In this document: in pieces, positions 15,965 to 23,583 of the stretch
Position numbering within the stretch: position 1 is the stretch's first letter
Layout: each line of letters opens with the position of its first letter
NCBI GenBank assembly: GCA_036384915.1
Contig: DASVLJ010000036.1
Location: 1 to 32,988 of the forward strand
Length of the DNA stretch: 32,988 bases
Direction: 5' to 3'
Origin: PKWO01 sp036384915
Lineage (GTDB): Bacteria > Pseudomonadota > Gammaproteobacteria > Burkholderiales > Burkholderiaceae_D
Position numbers and translations under genes: made by a program
Notes under the pieces: generated by a model
What the model saw: the letters and a program-made list of their open reading frames with translations, nothing else
Databases searched by the model: none
What the model was told of the DNA's origin: nothing

Positions 15965-17836
15965 TCAGCGCGAAGTCACCGTTTCCGAAACGATCAACCA
16001 CTTCCCGCCGACATTCTCCCACTGCAGCGTCTTTTCCACCTCGTCGCGATAACCCTCGCTGCGATAGCTCTGGTGGAACGAAGTCGCGGCATGCGTAGCG
16101 TCGCGCACGTCGGTCTTGAGCTTGCTCAACTCCACCGACACATCCTTGGCCGCGCCGATGCGCGCGCTGCGCTTGGCGGCCCAGTCGGCATGGCTGGTTT
16201 CCTTGTTGGGCTGGAATCCCGGTGCGTAGTAGCCGAGATAGGCGTTCACTTCACGCGCGGCCCAGGCTTTGCTCCAGCCGTTCAGGGCGGCGACCACGGC
16301 TTGCGCCTGTGCCGTGCTGGCGGAGGCCGCAGGAGCGGCGGAGGCGCCGGGCAAGGCGATGCCGGGGGCCGCGGCGGTCAGCGCATCCCTGGATACGGTG
16401 GCGGGCTTGTCGGCCGATAGCGGCGCCGATTCGCGCATCAACTCGGTGGCGCGCTCGTTCAAATCCTTCTTGTCGGCGACATAGGTTTCCGGCGCTTCGA
16501 CCTCGCAATGCGTGGCTTCGGTTTCGTCGCTGCGTGCACCGAAATCAGGCAAGGGGCCGGCGTCGCGCCGCGTCAGGCCCAAGGTCTTGAACAGGTTGCC
16601 GACACCGGCTTGCACACGCGCATAGGCCAGCAATTGGTCGTATTCGGCTTCGATGTAGGCGCGCTTGGCTTCGAACAATTCGTTTTCGCTGTCGAGCAGA
16701 TCGAGAAGCGTGCGCTGGCCGATGTCGAATTGCTGATGATAGGCGTCGCGCGCCTTCTCCGTCGACAGTTGGTGCTGGTCGAGATAATTCAGCAACTCGG
16801 TGATCTTGCGCACGTCGTTGTAGGCGATTTCGAGGTTTTGCCGGATATCGCGGCAAGCCTTGTCGCGCAGGTCGCGTCCGATGTTGATCTGCTCGGCCAG
16901 CTGGTGCAGCCTGGCGCGGTCGGAGAAGCCATTGAACAGGTTCCAGGTCAGGACGATCTGGGCCGTCTTGTCATTGGTCTCGCCGATTTCGCTATTGATG
17001 TTGGTGCCGTGCTGGGCCGACAGGCGCAAATCCAGGCGCGGCTGGAAGGCGCTGTAGTGCGCCTTGCGTTCCGAATCCGAAGCGCGGATCGCCTCGATCG
17101 CGGCCAGCACGGCCGGGTGGTTCTTGTTCGATTCGCGCAGGGCGGCGAGCACGTCGGGCGGCATGCCGCGCTGCAGATTGGCCGGTTCTTCCAATTCCTT
17201 GGCCGGTTTTTCGCCGACCAGGCGCTGGTAGCGTGCGCTGACATCGTGCAGGTTCGACGTTTCGGTCAACAGGTTGGCCTCGGCCAGTGCCAGGCGCCCG
17301 GCAGATTGCTCGAGGTCCACGCGGCGCCCTACGCCGGCCTTGGCCTTGGCCTGAATCTGCTCGTACACGGCGCGATGCTGCACGTAGTTGTCTTCCGCCA
17401 GCGCGACCAGCTTGCGGTAGCGCAGCACGTCGAGGTGGGCGTGCACCACGTCGAGCACGGCGCTCTCGGAAGTGTCGTAGAGCTCGTACAGCCGCTCAAG
17501 CCGGTTGTGGTCGAGCCGCGCCACGTCGTTGCTGGTGGCGAAACCGTCGTACAGCATTTGTGTCAGCGTGAGGCCGGCCTGGCGCGAATTGTAGTTCTCC
17601 ACCAGCAGCGGCTCGTTGTGATTTTCGCGCGCCACGGCTGCCTGCGCATCGAGGCGCGGCAGGTAGGCGCCCGCCGCCACGTCGCGCTCGCCATTGGCGG
17701 CGAGGAAGGCATGCCACTTGGCCTGCACCTCGGGGTTGGAATTGATCGCTTCCTGGGCGGCATCCTTCAAGGTATGCACCTGGGCGTGGGCAAAAGCCGG
17801 CAACAGGGCCAGCATCAAGGCGGTTTTTTTCAGCAT
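15965..17836 (-). CDS. TolC-family outer-membrane exporter with extra C-terminal NTF2-like domain
   Basis: The 623-aa product has a signal peptide (1-18, ...AFAHA) and an OEP/TolC-type body (about 20-430) whose two helical repeats show SRQAGLTLTQMLYDGF and its echo IVLTWNLFNGF. It should form the outer-membrane channel of a type I secretion system; by context it is the LapE equivalent for the adjacent giant adhesin. A low-complexity Ala/Pro linker (about 480-508) leads to a C-terminal domain (about 508-623) with AWAAREVNAYLGYYAPGF and a YRSEGYRDEVEKTLQW segment. This matches the NTF2-like/Cds6-type domain also found at the end of some L,D-transpeptidases. It is likely periplasmic and might bind cell-wall or partner proteins. 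LapE-like channels usually end near 450 residues. The start at 17836 is chosen for the signal peptide; its ribosome-binding site is weak. It is divergent from the lapG-like gene. Confidence 0.88.
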   Translation of the reverse strand: MLKKTALMLALLPAFAHAQVHTLKDAAQEAINSNPEVQAKWHAFLAANGERDVAAGAYLPRLDAQAAVARENHNEPLLVENYNSRQAGLTLTQMLYDGFATSNDVARLDHNRLERLYELYDTSESAVLDVVHAHLDVLRYRKLVALAEDNYVQHRAVYEQIQAKAKAGVGRRVDLEQSAGRLALAEANLLTETSNLHDVSARYQRLVGEKPAKELEEPANLQRGMPPDVLAALRESNKNHPAVLAAIEAIRASDSERKAHYSAFQPRLDLRLSAQHGTNINSEIGETNDKTAQIVLTWNLFNGFSDRARLHQLAEQINIGRDLRDKACRDIRQNLEIAYNDVRKITELLNYLDQHQLSTEKARDAYHQQFDIGQRTLLDLLDSENELFEAKRAYIEAEYDQLLAYARVQAGVGNLFKTLGLTRRDAGPLPDFGARSDETEATHCEVEAPETYVADKKDLNERATELMRESAPLSADKPATVSRDALTAAAPGIALPGASAAPAASASTAQAQAVVAALNGWSKAWAAREVNAYLGYYAPGFQPNKETSHADWAAKRSARIGAAKDVSVELSKLKTDVRDATHAATSFHQSYRSEGYRDEVEKTLQWENVGGKWLIVSETVTSR

Positions 17837-18088
17837 TTTTCTGGGTTCTTCTGCGTCATGCGGTGCCTCCACTTGTGAGCCATGCACCGTAACATTTTAG
17901 AGATGTGACAACATAACAGGAAATCACAGGCAAAGTAGAGCAATTAACAATATTTGACGAAAGTTGTCCGTTTTTCATGTCGATGCTGCGACTTTCAGGG
18001 CGTATTATCCAACATCGCAAGCACAAACGACCGCAAAGAGTGACCCTGTTCCCATACAATAGCCCTATCCTACGAACGACCGCGGACC
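17837..18088. promoter_or_regulatory. Divergent control region between exporter and lapG-like gene
   Basis: This 252-bp, relatively AT-rich interval must hold the promoters of both the minus-strand exporter and the plus-strand lapG-lapD pair. TACAAT at 18055-18060 is a plausible -10 for the plus strand, 28 bases before the TTG start, but lacks a recognisable -35. TTGACG at 17954-17959 has no good -10 at 16-18 bp. No clear operator repeat was found. Confidence 0.4.
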
Positions 18089-18793
18089 TTGAAGCGCACC
18101 CCACTCACGCGCCGGCATTGGCAAAGACTCGGCAAGGCCGCCTTGGTCGCGCTCGTGGCCGCCAGCCATCTATTGACGCAACCGCTGGCATTCGCGCTCG
18201 ACATGAACCAGGCCCAGGCCGCATTCCTGAAGATGGGCGGCCATCCGCAAGCCTTCGCCGACTGGCAAAAGCTGCTCAAGGACGTCAAGGACTTGCCGAT
18301 CAACGACAAGCTCAAGCGCGTCAACGAATTCTTCAACCGCCACATCCATTACGCCACCGACTGGGAAGTGTGGAACCAGGAAGACTACTGGGCCACGCCC
18401 ATGGAATCGCTCTCGAAGGGGCGCGGCGATTGCGAAGACTACGTGATTGCCAAGTACTACGTGTTGCGCGAATCGGGCGTGCCCGACAAGCAGCTGCGCC
18501 TGATCTACGTCCGAGCCCACTTCGGCGGCGCCGACAGCGCGGCGCAGGAAGCGCACATGGTGCTGGCCTATTACGCCACGCCCGATTCCGAGCCGCTCGT
18601 GCTCGATAGCCAGATCAACGATATTCGCCCCGCCTCGCGCCGGCCCGACCTGACCCCGGTGTTTTCCTTCAATGCCGAAGGCGTGTATTCCGGCGTGGCC
18701 GGCGATGCGCAAGCCGGCCCCGGCGGCGTGGGGAGGCTGTCGCGCTGGGCCGACCTGCTGCAGCGCGCGCGCGCGGAGGGATTCGCAGAATGA
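18089..18793 (+). CDS. lapG: LapG-like periplasmic cysteine protease
   Basis: The 234-aa protein has a basic N-terminus and hydrophobic signal (about 1-36, QPLAFA-LD), then the bacterial transglutaminase-like cysteine proteinase fold. The triad is complete: C115 in GRGDCEDY, H156 in EAHMVLAYY and D173 in VLDSQIND. The acidic residues flanking the Cys (D114, E116) match positions that bind Ca2+ in characterised LapG proteins. In Pseudomonas, LapG cuts the N-terminal retention module of the LapA adhesin in the periplasm and releases it from the cell surface. Here the probable target is the giant adhesin at the right of the window, whose N-terminus is not included. The start is a TTG, with no in-frame ATG that would preserve the signal peptide. 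It is followed after 23 bp by the lapD-like gene, the standard pair. Confidence 0.92.
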   Translation: MKRTPLTRRHWQRLGKAALVALVAASHLLTQPLAFALDMNQAQAAFLKMGGHPQAFADWQKLLKDVKDLPINDKLKRVNEFFNRHIHYATDWEVWNQEDYWATPMESLSKGRGDCEDYVIAKYYVLRESGVPDKQLRLIYVRAHFGGADSAAQEAHMVLAYYATPDSEPLVLDSQINDIRPASRRPDLTPVFSFNAEGVYSGVAGDAQAGPGGVGRLSRWADLLQRARAEGFAE

Positions 18794-18816
18794 GAGAAAT
18801 TCTTAGGAGTTAAGCT

Positions 18817-20724
18817 ATGTCCATGTACCGCCAAATCTGGCTGGCCCTGATCCTGACCACCTTCCTCAGCGTGGCCGGGGGCCTGCTGGCTTCCATCCTC
18901 TCGGCGCGCGGCTATGTCGAAGAGCAGTTGCGCATGAAAAATGCCGACAATGCCGCCACGCTGGCGCTGACGCTGGGGCAAAAGTCCGATCCGATCGAGC
19001 GCGAGCTGACGGTGGCCGCGATGTTCGACGCCGGCCATTACGAATTGGTCGAAGTGATGGACCCGCACGGCAAGGAACTGGTCAAGAGGACTGCAATCTC
19101 CTCGGGCTATGACGCGCCGCTCTGGTTCGTGCACCTGTTCCCCATCGCGTCCGCACCGGGCGAAGCCCAGATCAGCAACGGCTGGAACCAGGTCGGCACC
19201 GTCACGGTGGTATCGAGCAACCGCTTCGCCTATGGCACGCTATGGAGCTCCACATTGCAGATGGTCGGCGCCATCGGCTTTGCCGGCATCCTCGGCGGCT
19301 GGCTCGGCACCATGATCCTGCGCCGCCTCAGAAAGCCCCTGAACGACGTGATCGGCCAGGCCCAGGCGATCGCGCAACGCCATTTCGTGACCATTCCCGA
19401 GCCCGAGGTGCCCGAACTGCGCCAACTCACTGCGGCAATGAATTCCTCGGTGCTGCTGCTGAAAAAAATGTTCGCCGACGAGGCCCAGCGCCTCGAAGCG
19501 GTGCGCAAGGAAGCCAATTCCGATCCGCTCACGGGCCTGTCCAACCGCAGCTATTTCATGGCGCGCCTCCTGGCCGCCGTCGAAATCGAAGAAGCGCAGC
19601 AAGGTACCCTGCTGCTCGTACGCATCGCCAACCTGGCCGAAGTCAACAAACGCCTGGGTCGCGCCGAGACCGACAACTTCTTGAAAGCCATCGCCGGCGT
19701 GCTCAACACCGCGGCGCAAAAAGTGCCCAATGCGCTTGCCGCGCGCCTGAACGGCGCCGACTTCGGCATGCTGCTGCCCTTCACCGAAGCGCAGCCGCTG
19801 GCCGGCGAATTGCTCAAGTCGCTGGTGACGGCAACCTCGGCTTACGTGGCCGAAGGCCCGGTCGCCTTCATCGGCGTTGGCGCTTACCGCTTCGGCCTCA
19901 ACCTCGGCACGCTGATGAGCCAGGTCGACGCGGCCATCGCCGGCGCTGAAGCCGACGGCATCAACGCCGTGCGCGACGCCGCCAGCCTCGACATCGACAA
20001 CGCGCCGCGCAGCAACGAGCAATGGCTCAAGCTGATCCAGCAAGCCGTGGAACAGCGCGACACCAAACTCGGCGTATTCCCGGTGGCGGACTTCGCGCAA
20101 AAGCTGATCCATAACGAATGTCCGCTGCGCCTTTCCTTCGGCAACGACTGGTTGCCGGCCGGGCGTTTCTTGCCGGTGGCGGAACGCCTGGGCCTGTCGA
20201 GCACGCTCGACGCCATCGCCGTCGCGCTCGGCGTGGAAGAGTTGAACGCCAACCCCGGCCTGGCCGGCCTGGCGATCAACCTCTCCGCACGCTCCCTGGA
20301 AGACGAAACCTTCCGCCACAACCTACGCGAACTGCTGCACGCCAACCCGGCCGCCGCCAGGCGTCTCTGGCTCGAAGTGCCGGAAAACGGCGCCTATTCC
20401 CACTTCGAAGCGTTCACGCAATTCTGCAAGCAGCTATCGGACACCGGCTGCCGCCTGGGCCTGGAGCATTTCGGCCGCCAATTCTCGCAAGTGGGCTTGC
20501 TGCACGACCTGAAGCTCGATTACCTCAAGGTCGACGCCAGCTTCGTGCGCGATATCCAGAACAGCAGCGGCAATCAGGCTTTCCTGAAAGGCATGATCGG
20601 GATCGCGCACAACATCGGCTTGAAGATCTTTGCCGAGGGGGTACGCGAGAAGGCTGAACTGGAGGCTTTGGCGGCGATCGGGTTTGACGGGGCTACCGGG
20701 CCGGGAGTGAGCGTCCAAAATTAA
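18817..20724 (+). CDS. lapD: LapD-like c-di-GMP receptor (degenerate GGDEF/EAL)
   Basis: The 635-aa inner-membrane protein has TM1 (about 7-27), a periplasmic LapD/MoxY N-terminal domain (about 28-145, with W103 and W123 in PLWF and NGWNQVG) and TM2 (about 147-168). A HAMP-like helix (about 170-225), a GGDEF-like domain (about 236-395) and an EAL-like domain (about 400-632) follow. Both enzymatic signatures are lost: NGADF (312-316) replaces GGDEF, ECP (434-436) replaces EAL, and EHFG replaces DDFG. This is expected of LapD, which binds c-di-GMP through the EAL fold without degrading it and then sequesters LapG on the periplasmic side. KVDASFVRD and FAEGV near the C-terminus remain family-like. 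A strong AGGAG site 7 bases upstream fixes the start. Its TAA shares bases with the stop of the convergent lipoprotein gene. Confidence 0.92.
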   Translation: MSMYRQIWLALILTTFLSVAGGLLASILSARGYVEEQLRMKNADNAATLALTLGQKSDPIERELTVAAMFDAGHYELVEVMDPHGKELVKRTAISSGYDAPLWFVHLFPIASAPGEAQISNGWNQVGTVTVVSSNRFAYGTLWSSTLQMVGAIGFAGILGGWLGTMILRRLRKPLNDVIGQAQAIAQRHFVTIPEPEVPELRQLTAAMNSSVLLLKKMFADEAQRLEAVRKEANSDPLTGLSNRSYFMARLLAAVEIEEAQQGTLLLVRIANLAEVNKRLGRAETDNFLKAIAGVLNTAAQKVPNALAARLNGADFGMLLPFTEAQPLAGELLKSLVTATSAYVAEGPVAFIGVGAYRFGLNLGTLMSQVDAAIAGAEADGINAVRDAASLDIDNAPRSNEQWLKLIQQAVEQRDTKLGVFPVADFAQKLIHNECPLRLSFGNDWLPAGRFLPVAERLGLSSTLDAIAVALGVEELNANPGLAGLAINLSARSLEDETFRHNLRELLHANPAAARRLWLEVPENGAYSHFEAFTQFCKQLSDTGCRLGLEHFGRQFSQVGLLHDLKLDYLKVDASFVRDIQNSSGNQAFLKGMIGIAHNIGLKIFAEGVREKAELEALAAIGFDGATGPGVSVQN

Positions 20725-23375
20725 GGTATTTGGATGCGCAATACTGCATTATCAGATGTCACGTACAAGGTATTGAGGCCCACCACTGTCAAAGACTCCG
20801 GGCGATTCACCGCTCCTGGCAAAGTGCCGAATACCGTGATTGAACCTGATGCAGAACCGGACACCGTGCTGACGTTGCCTGCTGGAGTTAACTTGCGAAT
20901 AGCATTATTCCAATTGTCGGCAATATACAAGTTGCCGGCTGCATCGAATGCGAGCCCTCCCGGATAATGAAGGCGTGCTGCCGCCCCAACTCCGTCAACG
21001 AAGCCTGTTGCCCCCGCGCTTCCCGCGACAGTCGTAACGTTACCACTGGAATCAATCTTTCTGATCGTTTCGTTGCTGGTGTCGGCGACATAAAGATTGC
21101 CGGCGCCATCTACCGCCATGCCGCTGGGATTATTGAAGCGTGCGGCGGCCCCCGTGCCGTCGGCGGAGCCACTCTGCCCGATCATTCCGGCCAGAGTAGA
21201 CAAACTTCCATCGGGTGTAATTTTTAAAATGACGTTGAAATAGCTTTCGGAAACATAGATATTTCCAGCCTTATCTCGGACGATTTCTGTGCCATTGCTG
21301 ATATTCGGCATGCTGTTGGGTAACGGCAGTGTGGTAACGGCGCCCGCAGGAGAAATGATTCGTATGTGACCACCGTAATCCATTACGTACAGGTTTCCGG
21401 CGGTATCCGTCGTCAGTCCGACAGGCATATCGAGGCTCGCGGCAGGTCCGACTCCATCGCGCTCTGCGGCAGTTCCGGCGGTTCCGGCAAAAGTCGTCAC
21501 TTGTCCCGAAGGCGATATCTTCCGGATAGTATCGTTATGCCAATCGGCGACATATAGATTCCCTGCACCGTCGGCCACGATACCCTGCGGTCTGGAAAAT
21601 CCTGCAAATGCGCCACTCCCGTCGGCTGAACCTGTGACGCCATTAAGCCCGGCAAAAATTGTCACGCTTCCTGATGCCGACACTTCCCATATGGTGCCAA
21701 TGCTGTAGTCGGCAACAAAGATATTTCCGCTTGCATCCATGGCCAGTCCCTCTGGACCGACGAAAGCGGCCGTCGCAGCTGTCTGGCCCACGAAGGCCGC
21801 GCCATTGTTACCGGCGATTGTAGTCACGACACCGGTCGGCGTAACCTTGCGAATAACGGCATTGGTCGAGCCGTAACATCCCTGGTCCGACACCAGCAGA
21901 TTCCCTGTATTATCGAACGCCAAACCCGCCGGGCTGCAAAAATGCGCCGCAGAGCCCGCGCCGTCCTCTGCGCCTTTATACCCCGGACTTCCGGCAAGCG
22001 TCGATACCGCACTATCCGGCGTCACCTTCCGGATCGTATGAAAATAGGAATCGACTACATAAAGATTCCCTGTGCCATCCACAATCAAGGGGCCCGGGTT
22101 GCAAAATTGAGCCGCACTGCCAACGCCGTCGGCATAACCGCATTTACCCGTCTGACCAGCCATCGTACTGACAATACCGCCGGGCGTGATTTTTCTGATG
22201 GTGTTATTCCTGGCGTCGGCGACGTAAAGATTGCCCTTGGTGTCCACCGCCACGCCCTGGGGACTGGAGAACTTTGCAGAACGAGCCGGACCATCCACGG
22301 AACCGACTGCGCCAACCTGCCCAGCCACCGTAGTGACGACGCCATCAGATGTCACCTTACGAATTGTGACGTTTTGCGTATCCGAGACATAGAGATTGCC
22401 CTGCCCGTCAATCGCAAGACCATTGGGGAAGTAGAAGCTCGCCGCTGCCCCGACGCCGTCGGCAGAACCGGAAGCACCCTGGTTCCCGGCCAAGACGCTG
22501 AATGTGCCGTCGGGCGCAATTTTGTCCAGCGAGTTGGCCGTTTGATCCAGAACATAAAGGTTGCCCAACGAATCTCGAACCATGCCGGTCGGATTGTTCA
22601 AGGGAATTCCCGCCGTGGTATTGCCCGCAACGAGGCTGATACCGGGCTTGCTCTGCAGCAGCGTGGCGACGGTGGAGGTTATCGTCGTGGCAAATCCGCT
22701 TGTATTCGTGTTTGAGTCGACCTTGGCAAGCATGGCTCGTGCGCTTGCGGCAGCGGCAGCCCCGCTGTACGCGCTCGTTGCCCCTTCGCTTGACACCTGG
22801 GTCGTAAAAGCCGCAGCTACCGCAAGGCGATTGTTCACCAGTTGCGCATCGATCAAACCCTGCACCGATGTATTGGTCAGTGCCCCGTCCATGATGGCAA
22901 GCGCCGCATCGCCCTTGCTCAAGCTGCCGCCATCGATCGCACCTGACCAATAGGCCAGCCCCGCTGCCTGTGGCGCACGGTCCAGCACATTATTGAAGAT
23001 GGCCGCAACAAAGTCCTGCGTACTACCGCTGCCATAAAGCGTCTGCGATTCATTGCTCGTGCCGAAGCTATCGATCAATGAGCGCACAGCTTGATTGTCC
23101 GAATACGCAGAGGTCAGTCCGCTGATATCGGTCGGAGCACCCGCGCTTGCTAACGCATTCTCGAAGTTGGCCAATCCTGACGGATCCGCAGGACGTCCGA
23201 AATAGGCAACGTAGAGCTCCTGTACTGCGGTAGCGTAAGGAGAGCTTGCTTGCTTCATGCTGGGAGATAACTGCTTGTCCTGCAAGAGCGGCTGGCCGGT
23301 TTGGCTTCCTCCGCAACCACCAAGAGTAAACACCGCGAGCATGGCGGCGAAGACCGGCACTACGACCCTTGACAT
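20721..23375 (-). CDS. NHL-repeat lipoprotein with N-terminal DUF4214
   Basis: The 884-aa product has a lipoprotein signal (LGGC lipobox near residue 20, C followed by GGSQ), so it is probably anchored in the outer membrane. Residues about 40-190 resemble DUF4214 (VQELYVAYFGRPADPSGL, then FNNVLDRAPQAAGLAYW), a module found in many secreted and surface-layer proteins. From about residue 245 to the end there are 11-12 NHL-type beta-propeller blades of about 52 residues, each like GNLYVADxxNxTIRK followed by a xxVTTVAG turn and a DG pair. Such propellers bind proteins or glycans; no enzymatic residues are evident. The start at 23375 has GGAAAG about 9 bases upstream. It sits between lapD and the adhesin on the adhesin's strand but after the adhesin's terminator, so it likely has its own promoter. 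A role in adhesin display or matrix binding is inferred only from position. Confidence 0.85.
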   Translation of the reverse strand: MSRVVVPVFAAMLAVFTLGGCGGSQTGQPLLQDKQLSPSMKQASSPYATAVQELYVAYFGRPADPSGLANFENALASAGAPTDISGLTSAYSDNQAVRSLIDSFGTSNESQTLYGSGSTQDFVAAIFNNVLDRAPQAAGLAYWSGAIDGGSLSKGDAALAIMDGALTNTSVQGLIDAQLVNNRLAVAAAFTTQVSSEGATSAYSGAAAAASARAMLAKVDSNTNTSGFATTITSTVATLLQSKPGISLVAGNTTAGIPLNNPTGMVRDSLGNLYVLDQTANSLDKIAPDGTFSVLAGNQGASGSADGVGAAASFYFPNGLAIDGQGNLYVSDTQNVTIRKVTSDGVVTTVAGQVGAVGSVDGPARSAKFSSPQGVAVDTKGNLYVADARNNTIRKITPGGIVSTMAGQTGKCGYADGVGSAAQFCNPGPLIVDGTGNLYVVDSYFHTIRKVTPDSAVSTLAGSPGYKGAEDGAGSAAHFCSPAGLAFDNTGNLLVSDQGCYGSTNAVIRKVTPTGVVTTIAGNNGAAFVGQTAATAAFVGPEGLAMDASGNIFVADYSIGTIWEVSASGSVTIFAGLNGVTGSADGSGAFAGFSRPQGIVADGAGNLYVADWHNDTIRKISPSGQVTTFAGTAGTAAERDGVGPAASLDMPVGLTTDTAGNLYVMDYGGHIRIISPAGAVTTLPLPNSMPNISNGTEIVRDKAGNIYVSESYFNVILKITPDGSLSTLAGMIGQSGSADGTGAAARFNNPSGMAVDGAGNLYVADTSNETIRKIDSSGNVTTVAGSAGATGFVDGVGAAARLHYPGGLAFDAAGNLYIADNWNNAIRKLTPAGNVSTVSGSASGSITVFGTLPGAVNRPESLTVVGLNTLYVTSDNAVLRIQIP

Positions 23376-23500
23376 GAGAAACTTTCCGTACTTGAGAATT
23401 TTCGATACTACCGCAAGACCATGCGGAATTGCGCCGCGCTGGGTAAAAACAAGAAATTTCCGCCTGATTGCGATTCGTGAGGTCGGGACGAGGTGAAAGC

Positions 23501-23526
23501 TAAAAAGGCCCTGCTTTCGCAGGGCC
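23501..23526 (-). terminator. Rho-independent terminator of the giant adhesin gene
   Basis: On the minus strand GGCCCTGC-GAAA-GCAGGGCC forms a perfect 8-bp stem with a GNRA-type loop, followed by TTTTTA. It lies 58 bp beyond the adhesin stop and upstream of the lipoprotein gene. Confidence 0.88.
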
Positions 23527-23547
23527 AGCGCTTCCCCCTCAGGATCG

Positions 23548-23574
23548 GTTGCCGGGAGTCCCGCTCCCGGCAAC
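23548..23574 (-). other. Second perfect hairpin after the adhesin gene
   Basis: GTTGCCGGGAG and CTCCCGGCAAC pair exactly over 11 bp around a 5-base loop, starting 9 bp past the adhesin stop. It lacks a T-tract, so it may protect the mRNA 3' end or help the terminator just beyond it. Confidence 0.6.
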
Positions 23575-23583
23575 CCTTCGCGC

